A stretch of 64,000 bases of DNA from Gemmatimonadota bacterium (GTDB lineage Bacteria; Latescibacterota; UBA2968; UBA8231): positions 2,438 through 66,437 of the forward strand of contig VXML01000030.1 of the NCBI GenBank assembly GCA_009841115.1. The letters run 5' to 3'. A program made the position numbers and the translations under genes. Shown here piece by piece: positions 44,318 through 52,982 of the stretch. Each line of letters starts with the position of its first letter. Positions within the stretch are counted from its first letter, which is position 1. The notes below the pieces were generated by a model. That model did no database searches and was not told the origin of the DNA. It saw only the letters and a list, made by a program, of their open reading frames with translations.

Positions 44318-45486
44318 GGCAAGACGACGCGACGGATGCGGTGGTTGTACGTGTCGGCGATATAGAGCCGACCCTGTGGGTCAAAGTCGAGCCCGGCAGG
44401 TCGGTTGAGGGCTGCGTTGCGGGCCGGTCCGCCATCGCCGGAAAAGCCTTCCTCGCCGCTGCCGACAACGGTTTCAATGGTGCCAGTCGCTAGGTCGAGG
44501 GCGCGGATGCGGTGATTAAGTTCGTCGGCGATGTAGAGCTGGCCATCGGGACCAAAGGCCAAGTCGCGCGGGTTATTGAGTGCTGTGCTGAGGGCCGGGC
44601 CGCCGTCGTTGCCACCATCGGCCGCGCCCGTGCCAGCCACTGTTTCGATCCGGTCTAGGTCAAAATCGACGCGGCGGATGCGGTGGTTGAGGGCGTCGGC
44701 GATGTAGAGCCGACCCTGCGGATCAAAAACTAAGGCCCCGGCTGGTGGCGGATTGGCTCCGGCTGGCATCTGCAACAGAGCGTCGCGCGGGCTGCCGCCA
44801 TCGCCGGCAAATCCGGCCACGCCGGTGCCTACGACGGTGGTGATGATGCCGTTGGGGTCTATTTTGCGCACTCTCTGATTGCGCTGGTCGAGGATGTACA
44901 GTCCGCCGTCAGGGCCTAAGACCGTTTGCGGCGGTTGGCTCAGGAGTGCGTCGCGGGCTGGACCGCCGTCGCCGGCAAAGCCCGGACCTGCGCCGCAGAT
45001 GACTTGGACGAGTCCGGTCTGCGGGTCGTAGAGGCGCAGCTTGTGATTGTGCCAAGCCGTCAGCAGCAGGGTGCCGTCGGCCAGCGGTAGGAGATGGGTC
45101 GGGTGGTTGAGGTGGACCTCGGTGCCGGGCGCGCCGGGCGACACTTGGTCGGATTCGTCGTAGGGGCCGTCGCCGACGAAGTCCGTGCCAATGACGGTGA
45201 CGAGAGTGCCCTCCCGGGTCACGCGGCGCACGCGGTGGTTATTCCAGTCGAGGAGGTAGGTTTGACCCGAGGGGGCGAAGGTGAGATCGACGGGCCAGTA
45301 GAGGGTGGAAGCTAGCAGTGGCTGGCCGTCGCCGTTGAAACCAGCCTCGCCCGTGCCTGCCCAAGTGCAGATGGTGCCGGGCGCGTCCGTGCAGAGGGAT
45401 TGCGGGCTGCTGTCCGGGCCGGTGCTGTTGGAACAAGCCGTCAGCAGCAGTGCGAGGATAAGGGGTATGAAGCGGTTAGTGGACAT
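44314..45486 (-). CDS. NHL-repeat lipoprotein, copy 2
   Basis: 390 residues with a lipoprotein signal (LALLLTACSNS). Seven NHL-type blades of the form GPDGGLYILDQRNQRVRKID and LYIADALNHRIRRVD, with loops such as GTGVAGFAGDGGSPRDAL. Paralogous to the next gene downstream, with which it is translationally coupled. It is transcribed divergently from the membrane protein gene at 45566, from an A+T-rich gap. Role unknown; probably a periplasmic binding propeller. Confidence 0.88.
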   Translation of the reverse strand: MSTNRFIPLILALLLTACSNSTGPDSSPQSLCTDAPGTICTWAGTGEAGFNGDGQPLLASTLYWPVDLTFAPSGQTYLLDWNNHRVRRVTREGTLVTVIGTDFVGDGPYDESDQVSPGAPGTEVHLNHPTHLLPLADGTLLLTAWHNHKLRLYDPQTGLVQVICGAGPGFAGDGGPARDALLSQPPQTVLGPDGGLYILDQRNQRVRKIDPNGIITTVVGTGVAGFAGDGGSPRDALLQMPAGANPPPAGALVFDPQGRLYIADALNHRIRRVDFDLDRIETVAGTGAADGGNDGGPALSTALNNPRDLAFGPDGQLYIADELNHRIRALDLATGTIETVVGSGEEGFSGDGGPARNAALNRPAGLDFDPQGRLYIADTYNHRIRRVVLP

Positions 45487-45565
45487 AGTCAGTACGTTGA
45501 GCTAAACAGTAAATATATAAAAAAATGGATAATGTAAATTATCTATCGAGCAGGAGCAGTGTAAC

Positions 45566-47470
45566 GTGACTTTGCGTTCGGCCGTGTTGGGGATTGTGGT
45601 TGTAATGGCCATTGTCATGGGGGCACCCTATTCGATTTGGATGGTGCGCTCTTCGGAGATTACGTGGTCGTATTTTCCGACTAGCGCCGGCTTTTGCTTT
45701 GTGGTGATTCTGCTGGCGAATGCGCTGGTGCGGTGGGTGCGGCCCGCGTGGGCGTTGCGGCCTGCCGAGTTGGCGGTCATTGTGATTATGGGCTTGGCAG
45801 CGACCGGGATTCCGACCTTTATCGTCGGCACCTTGCTGGCGATTATTTCCTCGCCGTACTATGGAGCCACCCCGGAAAACGATTGGGCGGGCAACATCCA
45901 TTCCTACCTGCCCGATTGGGTCGTACCTCGCGCCGACGGCGATGCCATGCGTTGGTTCTACGAGGGGTTGCCCAAGGGGCAAGCCTTGCCGTTCGATGTC
46001 TGGGTCGGGCCGCTGTTTTGGCTGTTGAGCCTGATCCTGACTGTGTACTTCGCCTGCTTCTGCTTGGTGGTGATCTTCCGCCGCCAGTGGGTCGAGCACG
46101 AGCGACTGGTCTTTCCCTTGATGGAGATGCCGAGGTTGTTGATCGACGACGACGGACGGGCGATTGTGCGCTCCAAGGGGTTTTGGATCGGCGCGGCGAT
46201 TCCACTGGGGATGATCCTGTTCAACATCATTGGTTCATTCTACATCGGCTTTCCCAAGATCAACTTCAACCACGCCGTCAATCTACAACTGAGCCGGGAG
46301 TTTCCCACCATCAGCCTGATGCTCTACTTCCCGGTGATCGGCTTTATGTATCTGGTCAGCACCAGCGTCTCGTTCAGCATCGTGTTCTTTTACTTAGTAG
46401 CTGTGGTGCAAGAGGGGATTACCAACCGCATCGGCTATGACGTAACGCGGCCCGATGCCTTCGTCTGGGGAATGCAGTCGCTTTCTTGGCAGGCGTGGGG
46501 TGGATTTACGGCGATGGTGTTGTTGAGCTTGTGGATGGCGCGGGGGCATCTAGTGGCAGTCGTGCGCCAAGCCTTGGGGGGACGGCGGACTCTAGACGAC
46601 CGCGAGGAAATGGTTTCCTATCGCACGGCGGTTTGCGGATTCATAGCCGCGTCGGCCTATATCCTCGGCTGGCTGTGGAGGTCTGGGATGGATCTCCACA
46701 TTGCCGCGCTCTTTATCTTTGGCGTGTTGGTCGCTTACTACGGCATCACGCGGCTGGTGGTGCAGGCCGGGGTCTATTTTTTGACGCCGCCAGTGGGTGC
46801 TCAGGCTTTTGCCTTGGCAATAACCGGCACGAGTATCGGTGGGCACAATTTAGTGGCGCTGGGGGTTTCCTATACGTGGTTCGGGGATGTGCAATCGCTC
46901 TTTATGCCGGCGGCGGCGCACGGCGCACGGCTTGGGGAATTGTACCGGGTTCGCCGGTCGATGGCCTTGGCGCTGGGCATTGCTGCGGTCGTGGGCTTCA
47001 CCACCTGTCTCTATTTCGTTCTCTTGCTCTGCTACAAGTACGGCGCGGGCAATTTTGGCTCCTGGTACTTTATCGCTGGCGGTGGTGCCGGCGGCATGGC
47101 GTACAACGGAGTGATCCGCCACTTCAACGACCCTTGGCCGACCGACTGGAACAAGCTGTCCTACTTTGGGATCGGCATGGTGGTGTACTCGATTTTGGCT
47201 TTTCTCCAGTATCGCTTTCACTGGTGGCCGCTACACCCAGTAGGCATTGCGGTAGCCCCGCTGTGGATGACCCGGCTCATTGCGTTTTCGGTCTTTCTGG
47301 CGTGGGTGGCCAAAAGCGCGATTATGCGCTATGGCGGGATTGCGGCGTACCGTCAGGCGCGGCCGTTTTTTATGGGATTGATCGCTGGGTATTTCTTGGG
47401 GATTGGATTGTCGTATCTGGCGGATATTTTCTGGTTTATGGGCGAGGGGCACGCGTACTTTCACGGTTGA
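45566..47470 (+). CDS. Large polytopic membrane protein (DUF6785-like), copy 2
   Basis: 634 residues from a GTG at 45566 with AGGAG ten bases before. About 14 transmembrane helices. Typical segments: FPTSAGFCFVVILLANALVRW, WLLSLILTVYFACFCLVVIF, and the family-like stretch YGITRLVVQAGVYFLTPPVGA followed by FAITGTS-type helix (ALAITGTSIGGHNLVALG). A hydrophilic loop WVVPRADGDAMRWFYEGLPKG recalls the other large membrane protein at 39557. Probably an OPT-like transporter; substrate unknown. It ends at a strong bidirectional hairpin. Confidence 0.78.
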   Translation: MTLRSAVLGIVVVMAIVMGAPYSIWMVRSSEITWSYFPTSAGFCFVVILLANALVRWVRPAWALRPAELAVIVIMGLAATGIPTFIVGTLLAIISSPYYGATPENDWAGNIHSYLPDWVVPRADGDAMRWFYEGLPKGQALPFDVWVGPLFWLLSLILTVYFACFCLVVIFRRQWVEHERLVFPLMEMPRLLIDDDGRAIVRSKGFWIGAAIPLGMILFNIIGSFYIGFPKINFNHAVNLQLSREFPTISLMLYFPVIGFMYLVSTSVSFSIVFFYLVAVVQEGITNRIGYDVTRPDAFVWGMQSLSWQAWGGFTAMVLLSLWMARGHLVAVVRQALGGRRTLDDREEMVSYRTAVCGFIAASAYILGWLWRSGMDLHIAALFIFGVLVAYYGITRLVVQAGVYFLTPPVGAQAFALAITGTSIGGHNLVALGVSYTWFGDVQSLFMPAAAHGARLGELYRVRRSMALALGIAAVVGFTTCLYFVLLLCYKYGAGNFGSWYFIAGGGAGGMAYNGVIRHFNDPWPTDWNKLSYFGIGMVVYSILAFLQYRFHWWPLHPVGIAVAPLWMTRLIAFSVFLAWVAKSAIMRYGGIAAYRQARPFFMGLIAGYFLGIGLSYLADIFWFMGEGHAYFHG

Positions 47471-47472
47471 GA

Positions 47473-47509
47473 CCAAAAAGGCCCTAGTGCGGTAAAGCAC
47501 TAGGGCCTT
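47473..47509 (-). terminator. Bidirectional rho-independent terminator
   Basis: AAGGCCCTAGTGC (47478-47490) and its exact reverse complement (47497-47509) form a 13-bp stem with a 6-base loop. On the minus strand it is followed by TTTTTGG, terminating the small membrane protein gene; on the plus strand it closes the large membrane protein gene. Confidence 0.85.
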
Positions 47510-47533
47510 AGTTCTACGGGATGGTCGTCGGGA

Positions 47534-47731
47534 TCAATTGTCCAATAAGAGCTTGAGCATTCCCACGCAGAGTGCGACTAGTAAGCCGATCACCCAACGC
47601 TGGGTTTTCTCGATGTTTCCCAGTCGTTTATCGATTTGCTCGACAACTCCGTCGAGCCGCCCGATTAGCGTGGCGTGCGTTAAAAGCGTCTGTGTAGTCG
47701 TTTCCTGAGCCGGTTCTTTCGTCGATTCCAT
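47534..47731 (-). CDS. Small membrane protein with one C-terminal helix
   Basis: 65 residues, convincing despite its size: AAGGAG sits 8 bases before the ATG and a terminator follows. It has a polar helical N terminus (LIGRLDGVVEQIDKRLGNIE, coiled-coil-like) and a single C-terminal transmembrane helix (WVIGLLVALCVGMLKLLL). The form resembles small tail-anchored proteins such as hemolysin XhlA-like peptides, but the match is only in layout. Function unknown. Confidence 0.7.
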   Translation of the reverse strand: MESTKEPAQETTTQTLLTHATLIGRLDGVVEQIDKRLGNIEKTQRWVIGLLVALCVGMLKLLLDN

Positions 47732-47887
47732 GGCCTTGCTCCTTATGCGAGCCTAGTGGATGCTTCTCCGGCACAATCTCATGTCCTCCCTTGCTGAGAT
47801 GGTAAAGGATAGAGGGTTGTTTCGCAACATCACGGGCTAGACCCACCCCTCCTGCCGCGCTTGAATCCCCCCTGCCGATGCCCTATC

Positions 47888-47915
47888 TTGACAGCCGCTC
47901 GTCCCATTCTATAGA
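47888..47915 (+). promoter_or_regulatory. Sigma70-type promoter
   Basis: TTGACA (47888-47893), 16-base spacer, TATAGA (47910-47915). The predicted transcript would begin near 47922, only about 7 bases before the ATG at 47929. It lies inside the upstream extension of the long reading frame, which argues for the 47929 start. Confidence 0.65.
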
Positions 47916-47928
47916 CAAAGCGAGTTTC

Positions 47929-50900
47929 ATGGCCAAATCCAAACTACTCAATGCGTTCTTCTTGGTGTTCGCTGCCGCCATGATTGCGGTCGTCGGTTTC
48001 GGCGATCCGGGAGCAGTCAATCGCGCGGTAAATGATTTCTTCGGCTGGGCACCCAATCCGCCCGTCGAAGCGCGGATGGTGGATCCCGCGCAAGCCGCTG
48101 AGCTTCGCGCCTTGGTTGCTGGCATTGACGAGGCGGACATTGCCGCTGAGATCGCGCGCTTTGCTGCCTTTGGCTCGCGGGTGCCAGGTTATGCGGGGGA
48201 GCGGCAGGCCCGCGATTACGTGCGCCAGCGGTTTGAGGCTCTGGGATTGGAGGACGTGCAGAGCGAGGCATTTAAGGTGGCCGTGCCCATAGATCGCGGC
48301 GGCGAGCTAGTGGTGCAGGGAGGCGATAGCAAACGGCTCTACAGCTTGTGGCCCAATGGGGTGCGCACGCCTTCGTTGGGGCCGGCCGGCGTGCGCGGCC
48401 CGCTGATCTACGGAGGTCAAGGCGAGCTCGAAGCATTGGACGGCCAACCTGTGCAGGACAGTGTCGTGCTCTTGGATTTTGCCTGCGGCCAAAACTACCT
48501 CCACGCCGCATCGCTGGGGGCCAAGGCCATCGTCTTCTTCGACAACGGCGGCGTCAACCGCGAGCAGGCTGCCGACAAGTTCCTCAAGGTGCCCGTTGAC
48601 ATCCCGCGATTTTGGCTCGAGCGGCAAGATGCGCTCGATTTGTTGGCACGCCTGCAAGACGGGCCGGTCGCCGTCCACTTGAATGCGCGAATGGATTGGG
48701 AAGGCGTGGAAGCGCACAACGTGTATGGCTACCTGCCCGGATCGCCAGAGATGCTGCCGGCCAAGAGCCGTGAAAAGCCGCAGGCTTGGCAGGACCAAAC
48801 CATCGTCATTCAAGCCTATTACGACGCTATCTCGGTTGTGCCGGCCCTTGCCCCTGGAGCGGAAAACGCGGCTGGAATTGTCGCCCTGCTCCAGCTAGTG
48901 GAACTGCTCAAAGAATATCGCCCGCACTACTCGGTGCTTTTTTTGGCGACCTCCGGGCACTTTGAAGGCTTGTCTGGGATCAATGATTTTCTCTATCAGC
49001 ACAGCCGCCGCAGCGACTATTTCCGCGAGCGCATGAGTGAAGCCGAGCGCATCGACTTCGACTTGATGCTATCGCTGGATCTGTCGAGCCACTCCGACCG
49101 CACGGCTAGCTTTGGCATGGGCACCTTCTACAATCCCAAGTGGCGCACTGACAACTACGTCAAATACATGTTGACACCCTATTCCAAGCGGCTGAGCCTG
49201 GCGGTCGAAGAGACCTTTGGCGACACTACGCGCCACTACGAGGGCATTGCCCCGCCCAAGCGCACGTGGAAAAATTTCATGCCCATCCCGCTCGCCTTTG
49301 CCAGCGAGGCTGCGGCCTTCGTCGGTCAGAAGGCCCTCGCTCTCGCCACGGCCAACGATGCGCGCGAGCGGATCGACACGCCGCTCGATTTGCCGGAAGC
49401 GGTGGACGTGCAAAACCTCACGCGGCAGATTCAAACGCTCGCGGCCATGTCGGCGTGGGCCGGCCGCGATGCCGAGTTGCTCAAGCCGACCAAGTTGGAG
49501 TTGGAAGACTACGGCCACAGTTTGGCGGGCGCGATCTACTGGTTCGACCGCGATGTCAATTTTGCCGTGCCCAAAAAGCCGGTGCCGCAAGCGCTAGTGA
49601 CCTATCAGCAACTCGGCCCGAACTCAGTCGGTGGGGTGCGCACCTTGATCGCGCAACAGGCCGACGACGCGGGTCGCTTTCGCTTCGACATCATGCGGAA
49701 TCGGTTGAGCAACGCCATCCGCGCGTATGAACTCGATCCCTACGGCGAAATCATCTCGGCACCGGACATGGGCCAAGAGGGCGATGAGACGTACCCGACT
49801 GAGCATCCGTGGGGCTGGTGGGAAAACGAGATGCTGCAAGTGCTCTTCAAGTGCCGGGCGCTGAGTTTGTTTGAGACGGTTGACTCGCGCTACCTGTCGG
49901 TTTTGGATCACGTCACCGTACTCGATGAGCGCGACGGCGTGCCGCAGTCGTGGGGAGCCGACTTTGTCGAAAGGCAGAGCAATGAAGAAGGCAAGGTAAC
50001 GCTCGCCTCGGTGGTGTACGCCCAGCCCGGTACTCGGGTCAAAGCCCTGATGAGCACGAGCCTTTTCGGCGTGCGCTACCTGCTGAGCGGTGCGCCCGCC
50101 GAATGGGTGGCCGAGCCGGTGCGCCCAGCCGACGTGGATGAGGCGACGATGAAACAGGCGCTCGGACGCGGCTATCTCGTGGATCAAGGCGTGGTGCTGC
50201 GCCCTGGGTATGCGGCCGCGCGCGACATGTGGGTTCTCGACGATGTGCGGATCAAGCAGTTAGCGCGCTACGGGGTGCGCAACGACAAGTTCATGCGCTT
50301 GCACGAGGAGGCGCGCTTGGCCCTGTTGGAGGCCGAAGAGCACTTACAGGCGCGGCGCTACAGCGAGTTCAAGCGAGCCACGCGCAAGGCGTGGGGCCTC
50401 GAAGGGCGGGGCTACCCAGACATCAAATCGACCGCGGACGACACGGTCTATGGGGTGATCTTCTACTTTGCGCTGCTGCTGCCGTTTTCGTTTTGCTGCG
50501 AGCGGCTGTTCTTCGGCTTTGCCGACATCCGCCGTCAGGTGGCGGGCGCGGCGTTTTTCTTTTTGGCGATCTTCCTCATCATGCGCTTTATCCACCCGGC
50601 CTTTAAGCTGAGTTCGTCGCCGTACATCATCTTTTTGGCTTTCGTCATCTTCGCCATAGGCGGCACGGCCCTGATGATGATCTTAGGTCGCTTTACCCGG
50701 GCCGTTGGCCAACGCAAGCGGGCCGCTGCTGGCGTCCACGAAGCGGACATCGGTCGCCTCAGCGCCACGGCCGCGGCTGCGTCGCTGGGGATTTCCAATC
50801 TCCGCAAGCGCAAGTTGCGCACCGCGCTGACGGTTGTCACGCTGACGCTTTTGACCTTTACGGCCCAGGCCTTCACCTCGGTGCAGAGCTATCTCAAGTT

Positions 50901-52530
50901 CTATCAGATTCCCCGCCCGAATGTGCCTAGCTACGAAGGTGCCCTGCTGCGCGACCGAGGTTGGAAGGGCTTGCAGCTATCGGTGCTCGACTATGCGGAG
51001 AGCGCGTTTGGCGACCAAGCGCAGGTGCTGCCGAGGTCGTGGATTACTTCCAAGGTCATTGGCGAGCGGGCCTATATCGACATTGAACACAAACAGGCGC
51101 AGAAGAAGAGCTTTGCCTCAGCCCTCCTCGGAGTGACTCCAGGCGAGGGCGCATTGATGGGGCTGGAAGAGTTGTTGGTGGGGCCGGAGAGCCGCTGGTT
51201 TGCGGCTGACGAGCGCGATGTGTGCATCCTGCCGGCGGCTATGGCGGAGATCTTGGGCATTGGCCCGGAGGATGTGGGCACGGCCCAGATATGGCTGATG
51301 GGGCGCTCCTATCGGGTCATTGGCTTAATCGACGGCGAGGTCATCGACGGTCTGCGCGACTTGGACAACGAGAGTCCGATGCCGGTGGATACGGTCGCCG
51401 AGGCCAAGAAGATGGAGCAAATGGCCGACTTAGACCCACGCCTGATGGACACGACCGCGATTGAGACCTTTACCCATCTGATGGCCAACAACGTGGCGTT
51501 TTTGCCCTACCAGCAGGTCGTCGATTTGGGCGGTACACTGCGCTCCATTGCCATTGCTGGTTTTGCCGATCGGGAGACTTTGCTCGCCGAGGTGGAGGAA
51601 TTCGTGTCGCGGGTGGCCGTGCCGCTCTTTGTCGGAGCGGATGACCGCGTGCGGGTGTACACATCCATGGGATCGGCGTCCTTGGCCGGGATTGGCAATC
51701 TCTTCGTGCCCTTGTTGATTGCCTCGCTGATCGTGCTCAACACCATGCTCGGAGCTGTGTACGAGCGCTCCGGCGAGATCGGGGTGTATTCGTCGGTGGG
51801 GCTGGCACCGAGCCACATTGCCGCGCTCTTCATCGCCGAGGCCCTCGTGTTTGCCATTGTCGGCGCAGTGTTGGGCTATTTGGTGGGGCAGACGACGACG
51901 CTGCTGCTGGCGCACTATGCGCTCTTGGGCGGGATGTTTCTGAATTACTCATCGCTGTCGGCGATTTTCTCGACTTTGGTGGTGATGGTGGTGGTGGTGC
52001 TCTCGACCCTGTATCCGGCACGCAAGGCTGCGGCCATGGCCGTGCCCGACGTGACGCGGCGCTGGGAATTCCCCCCGCCCGATGGCGACGATTGGCGCTT
52101 CGACTTTCCCTTTACGCTGGGCAAAGGAGATGCTTTAGGCTCGTGTGCGTATCTGCACCGGGTTTTCTCGTCGTATGGCGAGGGGTCGGTGGGCGATTTT
52201 ATGACCGAGGGCGTGGATTTCCACTTGGAGCAGGGCGGCGCGCAGCCGGTCTATCTGCTGGAACTGATGGTGTGGCTTGCGCCCTACGACTTGGGCGTGA
52301 GCCAGCGAGTTTTCCTGCGTACCTTGCCGACCGACGACATCCCAGGCATTTACCGCATTGAGATGCACTTGCAGCGCGTCAGCGGCGATGTGGTGAGCTG
52401 GCAGCGGCTCAACACTAGCTTCCTCAACGTGCTGCGCAAGCGCTTCTTGGTCTGGCGGACGATTGCGCCCGAGGTGCGGGAGGAATACTTGATTGAGGGC
52501 GAGAAGTTGGCGCAGGGGACGGGGGTTTAG
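47929..52530 (+). CDS. M28-peptidase-like domain fused to FtsX/MacB-type permease
   Basis: 1533 residues from the ATG at 47929. A longer in-frame start at 47878 would include its own promoter. Order: an N-terminal membrane helix (LLNAFFLVFAAAMIAVVGF); a PA-like insert (GAKAIVFFDNGG); an M28 aminopeptidase-like domain to about residue 400; a long unassigned region; two or three helices near 840-920; an FtsX-type region near 960-1370 ending in four helices (LFVPLLIASLIVLNTMLG, YERSGEIGVYSSVGLAPSHI). In the M28 part the zinc-binding His-x-Asp is AYYD (296-299), the usual GADDNASG is GAENAAG, and the catalytic EE is replaced by residues 343-345 (GHF), so it is probably inactive. No ABC ATPase gene is adjacent. 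Perhaps a binding and export module. Confidence 0.85.
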   Translation: MAKSKLLNAFFLVFAAAMIAVVGFGDPGAVNRAVNDFFGWAPNPPVEARMVDPAQAAELRALVAGIDEADIAAEIARFAAFGSRVPGYAGERQARDYVRQRFEALGLEDVQSEAFKVAVPIDRGGELVVQGGDSKRLYSLWPNGVRTPSLGPAGVRGPLIYGGQGELEALDGQPVQDSVVLLDFACGQNYLHAASLGAKAIVFFDNGGVNREQAADKFLKVPVDIPRFWLERQDALDLLARLQDGPVAVHLNARMDWEGVEAHNVYGYLPGSPEMLPAKSREKPQAWQDQTIVIQAYYDAISVVPALAPGAENAAGIVALLQLVELLKEYRPHYSVLFLATSGHFEGLSGINDFLYQHSRRSDYFRERMSEAERIDFDLMLSLDLSSHSDRTASFGMGTFYNPKWRTDNYVKYMLTPYSKRLSLAVEETFGDTTRHYEGIAPPKRTWKNFMPIPLAFASEAAAFVGQKALALATANDARERIDTPLDLPEAVDVQNLTRQIQTLAAMSAWAGRDAELLKPTKLELEDYGHSLAGAIYWFDRDVNFAVPKKPVPQALVTYQQLGPNSVGGVRTLIAQQADDAGRFRFDIMRNRLSNAIRAYELDPYGEIISAPDMGQEGDETYPTEHPWGWWENEMLQVLFKCRALSLFETVDSRYLSVLDHVTVLDERDGVPQSWGADFVERQSNEEGKVTLASVVYAQPGTRVKALMSTSLFGVRYLLSGAPAEWVAEPVRPADVDEATMKQALGRGYLVDQGVVLRPGYAAARDMWVLDDVRIKQLARYGVRNDKFMRLHEEARLALLEAEEHLQARRYSEFKRATRKAWGLEGRGYPDIKSTADDTVYGVIFYFALLLPFSFCCERLFFGFADIRRQVAGAAFFFLAIFLIMRFIHPAFKLSSSPYIIFLAFVIFAIGGTALMMILGRFTRAVGQRKRAAAGVHEADIGRLSATAAAASLGISNLRKRKLRTALTVVTLTLLTFTAQAFTSVQSYLKFYQIPRPNVPSYEGALLRDRGWKGLQLSVLDYAESAFGDQAQVLPRSWITSKVIGERAYIDIEHKQAQKKSFASALLGVTPGEGALMGLEELLVGPESRWFAADERDVCILPAAMAEILGIGPEDVGTAQIWLMGRSYRVIGLIDGEVIDGLRDLDNESPMPVDTVAEAKKMEQMADLDPRLMDTTAIETFTHLMANNVAFLPYQQVVDLGGTLRSIAIAGFADRETLLAEVEEFVSRVAVPLFVGADDRVRVYTSMGSASLAGIGNLFVPLLIASLIVLNTMLGAVYERSGEIGVYSSVGLAPSHIAALFIAEALVFAIVGAVLGYLVGQTTTLLLAHYALLGGMFLNYSSLSAIFSTLVVMVVVVLSTLYPARKAAAMAVPDVTRRWEFPPPDGDDWRFDFPFTLGKGDALGSCAYLHRVFSSYGEGSVGDFMTEGVDFHLEQGGAQPVYLLELMVWLAPYDLGVSQRVFLRTLPTDDIPGIYRIEMHLQRVSGDVVSWQRLNTSFLNVLRKRFLVWRTIAPEVREEYLIEGEKLAQGTGV

Positions 52531-52540
52531 ACGACCTCGT

Positions 52541-52590
52541 CTGTTCATTTCTCCCGATATTACCTTTAGCAGACGTACTTCCCCGGTAAC
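52541..52590 (-). pseudogene. Remnant of an AlbA_2-type gene C-terminal region
   Basis: About 50 bases match, with some five differences, the C-terminal part of the AlbA_2 gene at 58218-58266. Translated on the minus strand it reads QVTGEVRLLKVISGEMNRR, against VTGEVRLLEVISGEMSRR in the intact gene. No AlbA_2 domain surrounds it, so it is a fragment. It sits between the M28/FtsX gene and the toxin, so the toxin-helicase module lies between this fragment and the full gene. Confidence 0.65.
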
Positions 52591-52623
52591 TTGGTCACTG
52601 ATTTTTTCGAGGATTAACTGCCC

Positions 52624-52651
52624 TTGCTTTTGGATTGTTTTTTTATATACA
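52624..52651 (+). promoter_or_regulatory. Weak promoter-like sequence before the toxin gene
   Basis: TTGCTT (52624-52629), 16-base spacer, TATACA (52646-52651). A short inverted repeat ATTGT/ACAAT (52634-52638, 52649-52653) overlaps the -10 box and could be an operator for the HigA domain; the arms are too short for confidence. Confidence 0.4.
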
Positions 52652-52691
52652 ATGGACAGCATGAGGAATTTTAAGACAGTCTCTTAGCTAA

Positions 52692-52982
52692 ATGCTCATC
52701 CGTTCTATTCGTCATAAAGGACTAAAACGCTTAGTTGAAGAAGACAATCCTAGAGGCATTCGGCCAGAGTTGGTCAACAGGGTACGGAATATCTTAACGG
52801 CGCTGATTTTGGCTGATTCTATATCTGATTTCATCAATACAGCGCCTTCTGGCTGGCGCGTACATCGGCTGTCAGGAGACCGCAGAGATACGTGGAGCAT
52901 CTCAATAACCGGGAATTGGCGGATCACTTTTAGAGAAGTAGAAGGAGGCTTAGTTTCTCTCGACATGGAGGACTACCACTAA
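52692..52982 (+). CDS. higB: HigB-type toxin (RelE/ParE superfamily mRNA interferase)
   Basis: 96 residues, normal length for HigB. Family motifs are all present: FRHKGL-like IRHKGLKRLVEE, the helix AALRRI-like VRNILTAL, WRVHRLSGDRRDTWSISITGNWRITF, and the closing SLDMEDYH. HigB cleaves mRNA on the ribosome in a sequence-preferring way and is silenced by its HigA partner. The stop TAA overlaps the next gene's ATG by one base, so toxin and antitoxin are coupled, with the toxin first as in other higBA loci. No ribosome-binding site is obvious. The partner gene is exceptional because its HigA domain is only the first 5 percent. Confidence 0.93.
   Translation: MLIRSIRHKGLKRLVEEDNPRGIRPELVNRVRNILTALILADSISDFINTAPSGWRVHRLSGDRRDTWSISITGNWRITFREVEGGLVSLDMEDYH

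Noticed and set aside
45694..46440. 248-codon plus-strand frame inside the membrane protein gene
   Set aside because: Arg/Gly/Leu-rich shadow of a transmembrane-protein gene in another frame; the true frame has a ribosome-binding site and helices.
52135..52662. 175-codon minus-strand frame over the end of the M28/FtsX gene
   Set aside because: Most of it is antisense to the membrane protein gene; only the short AlbA_2-like piece within it is meaningful and is listed separately.
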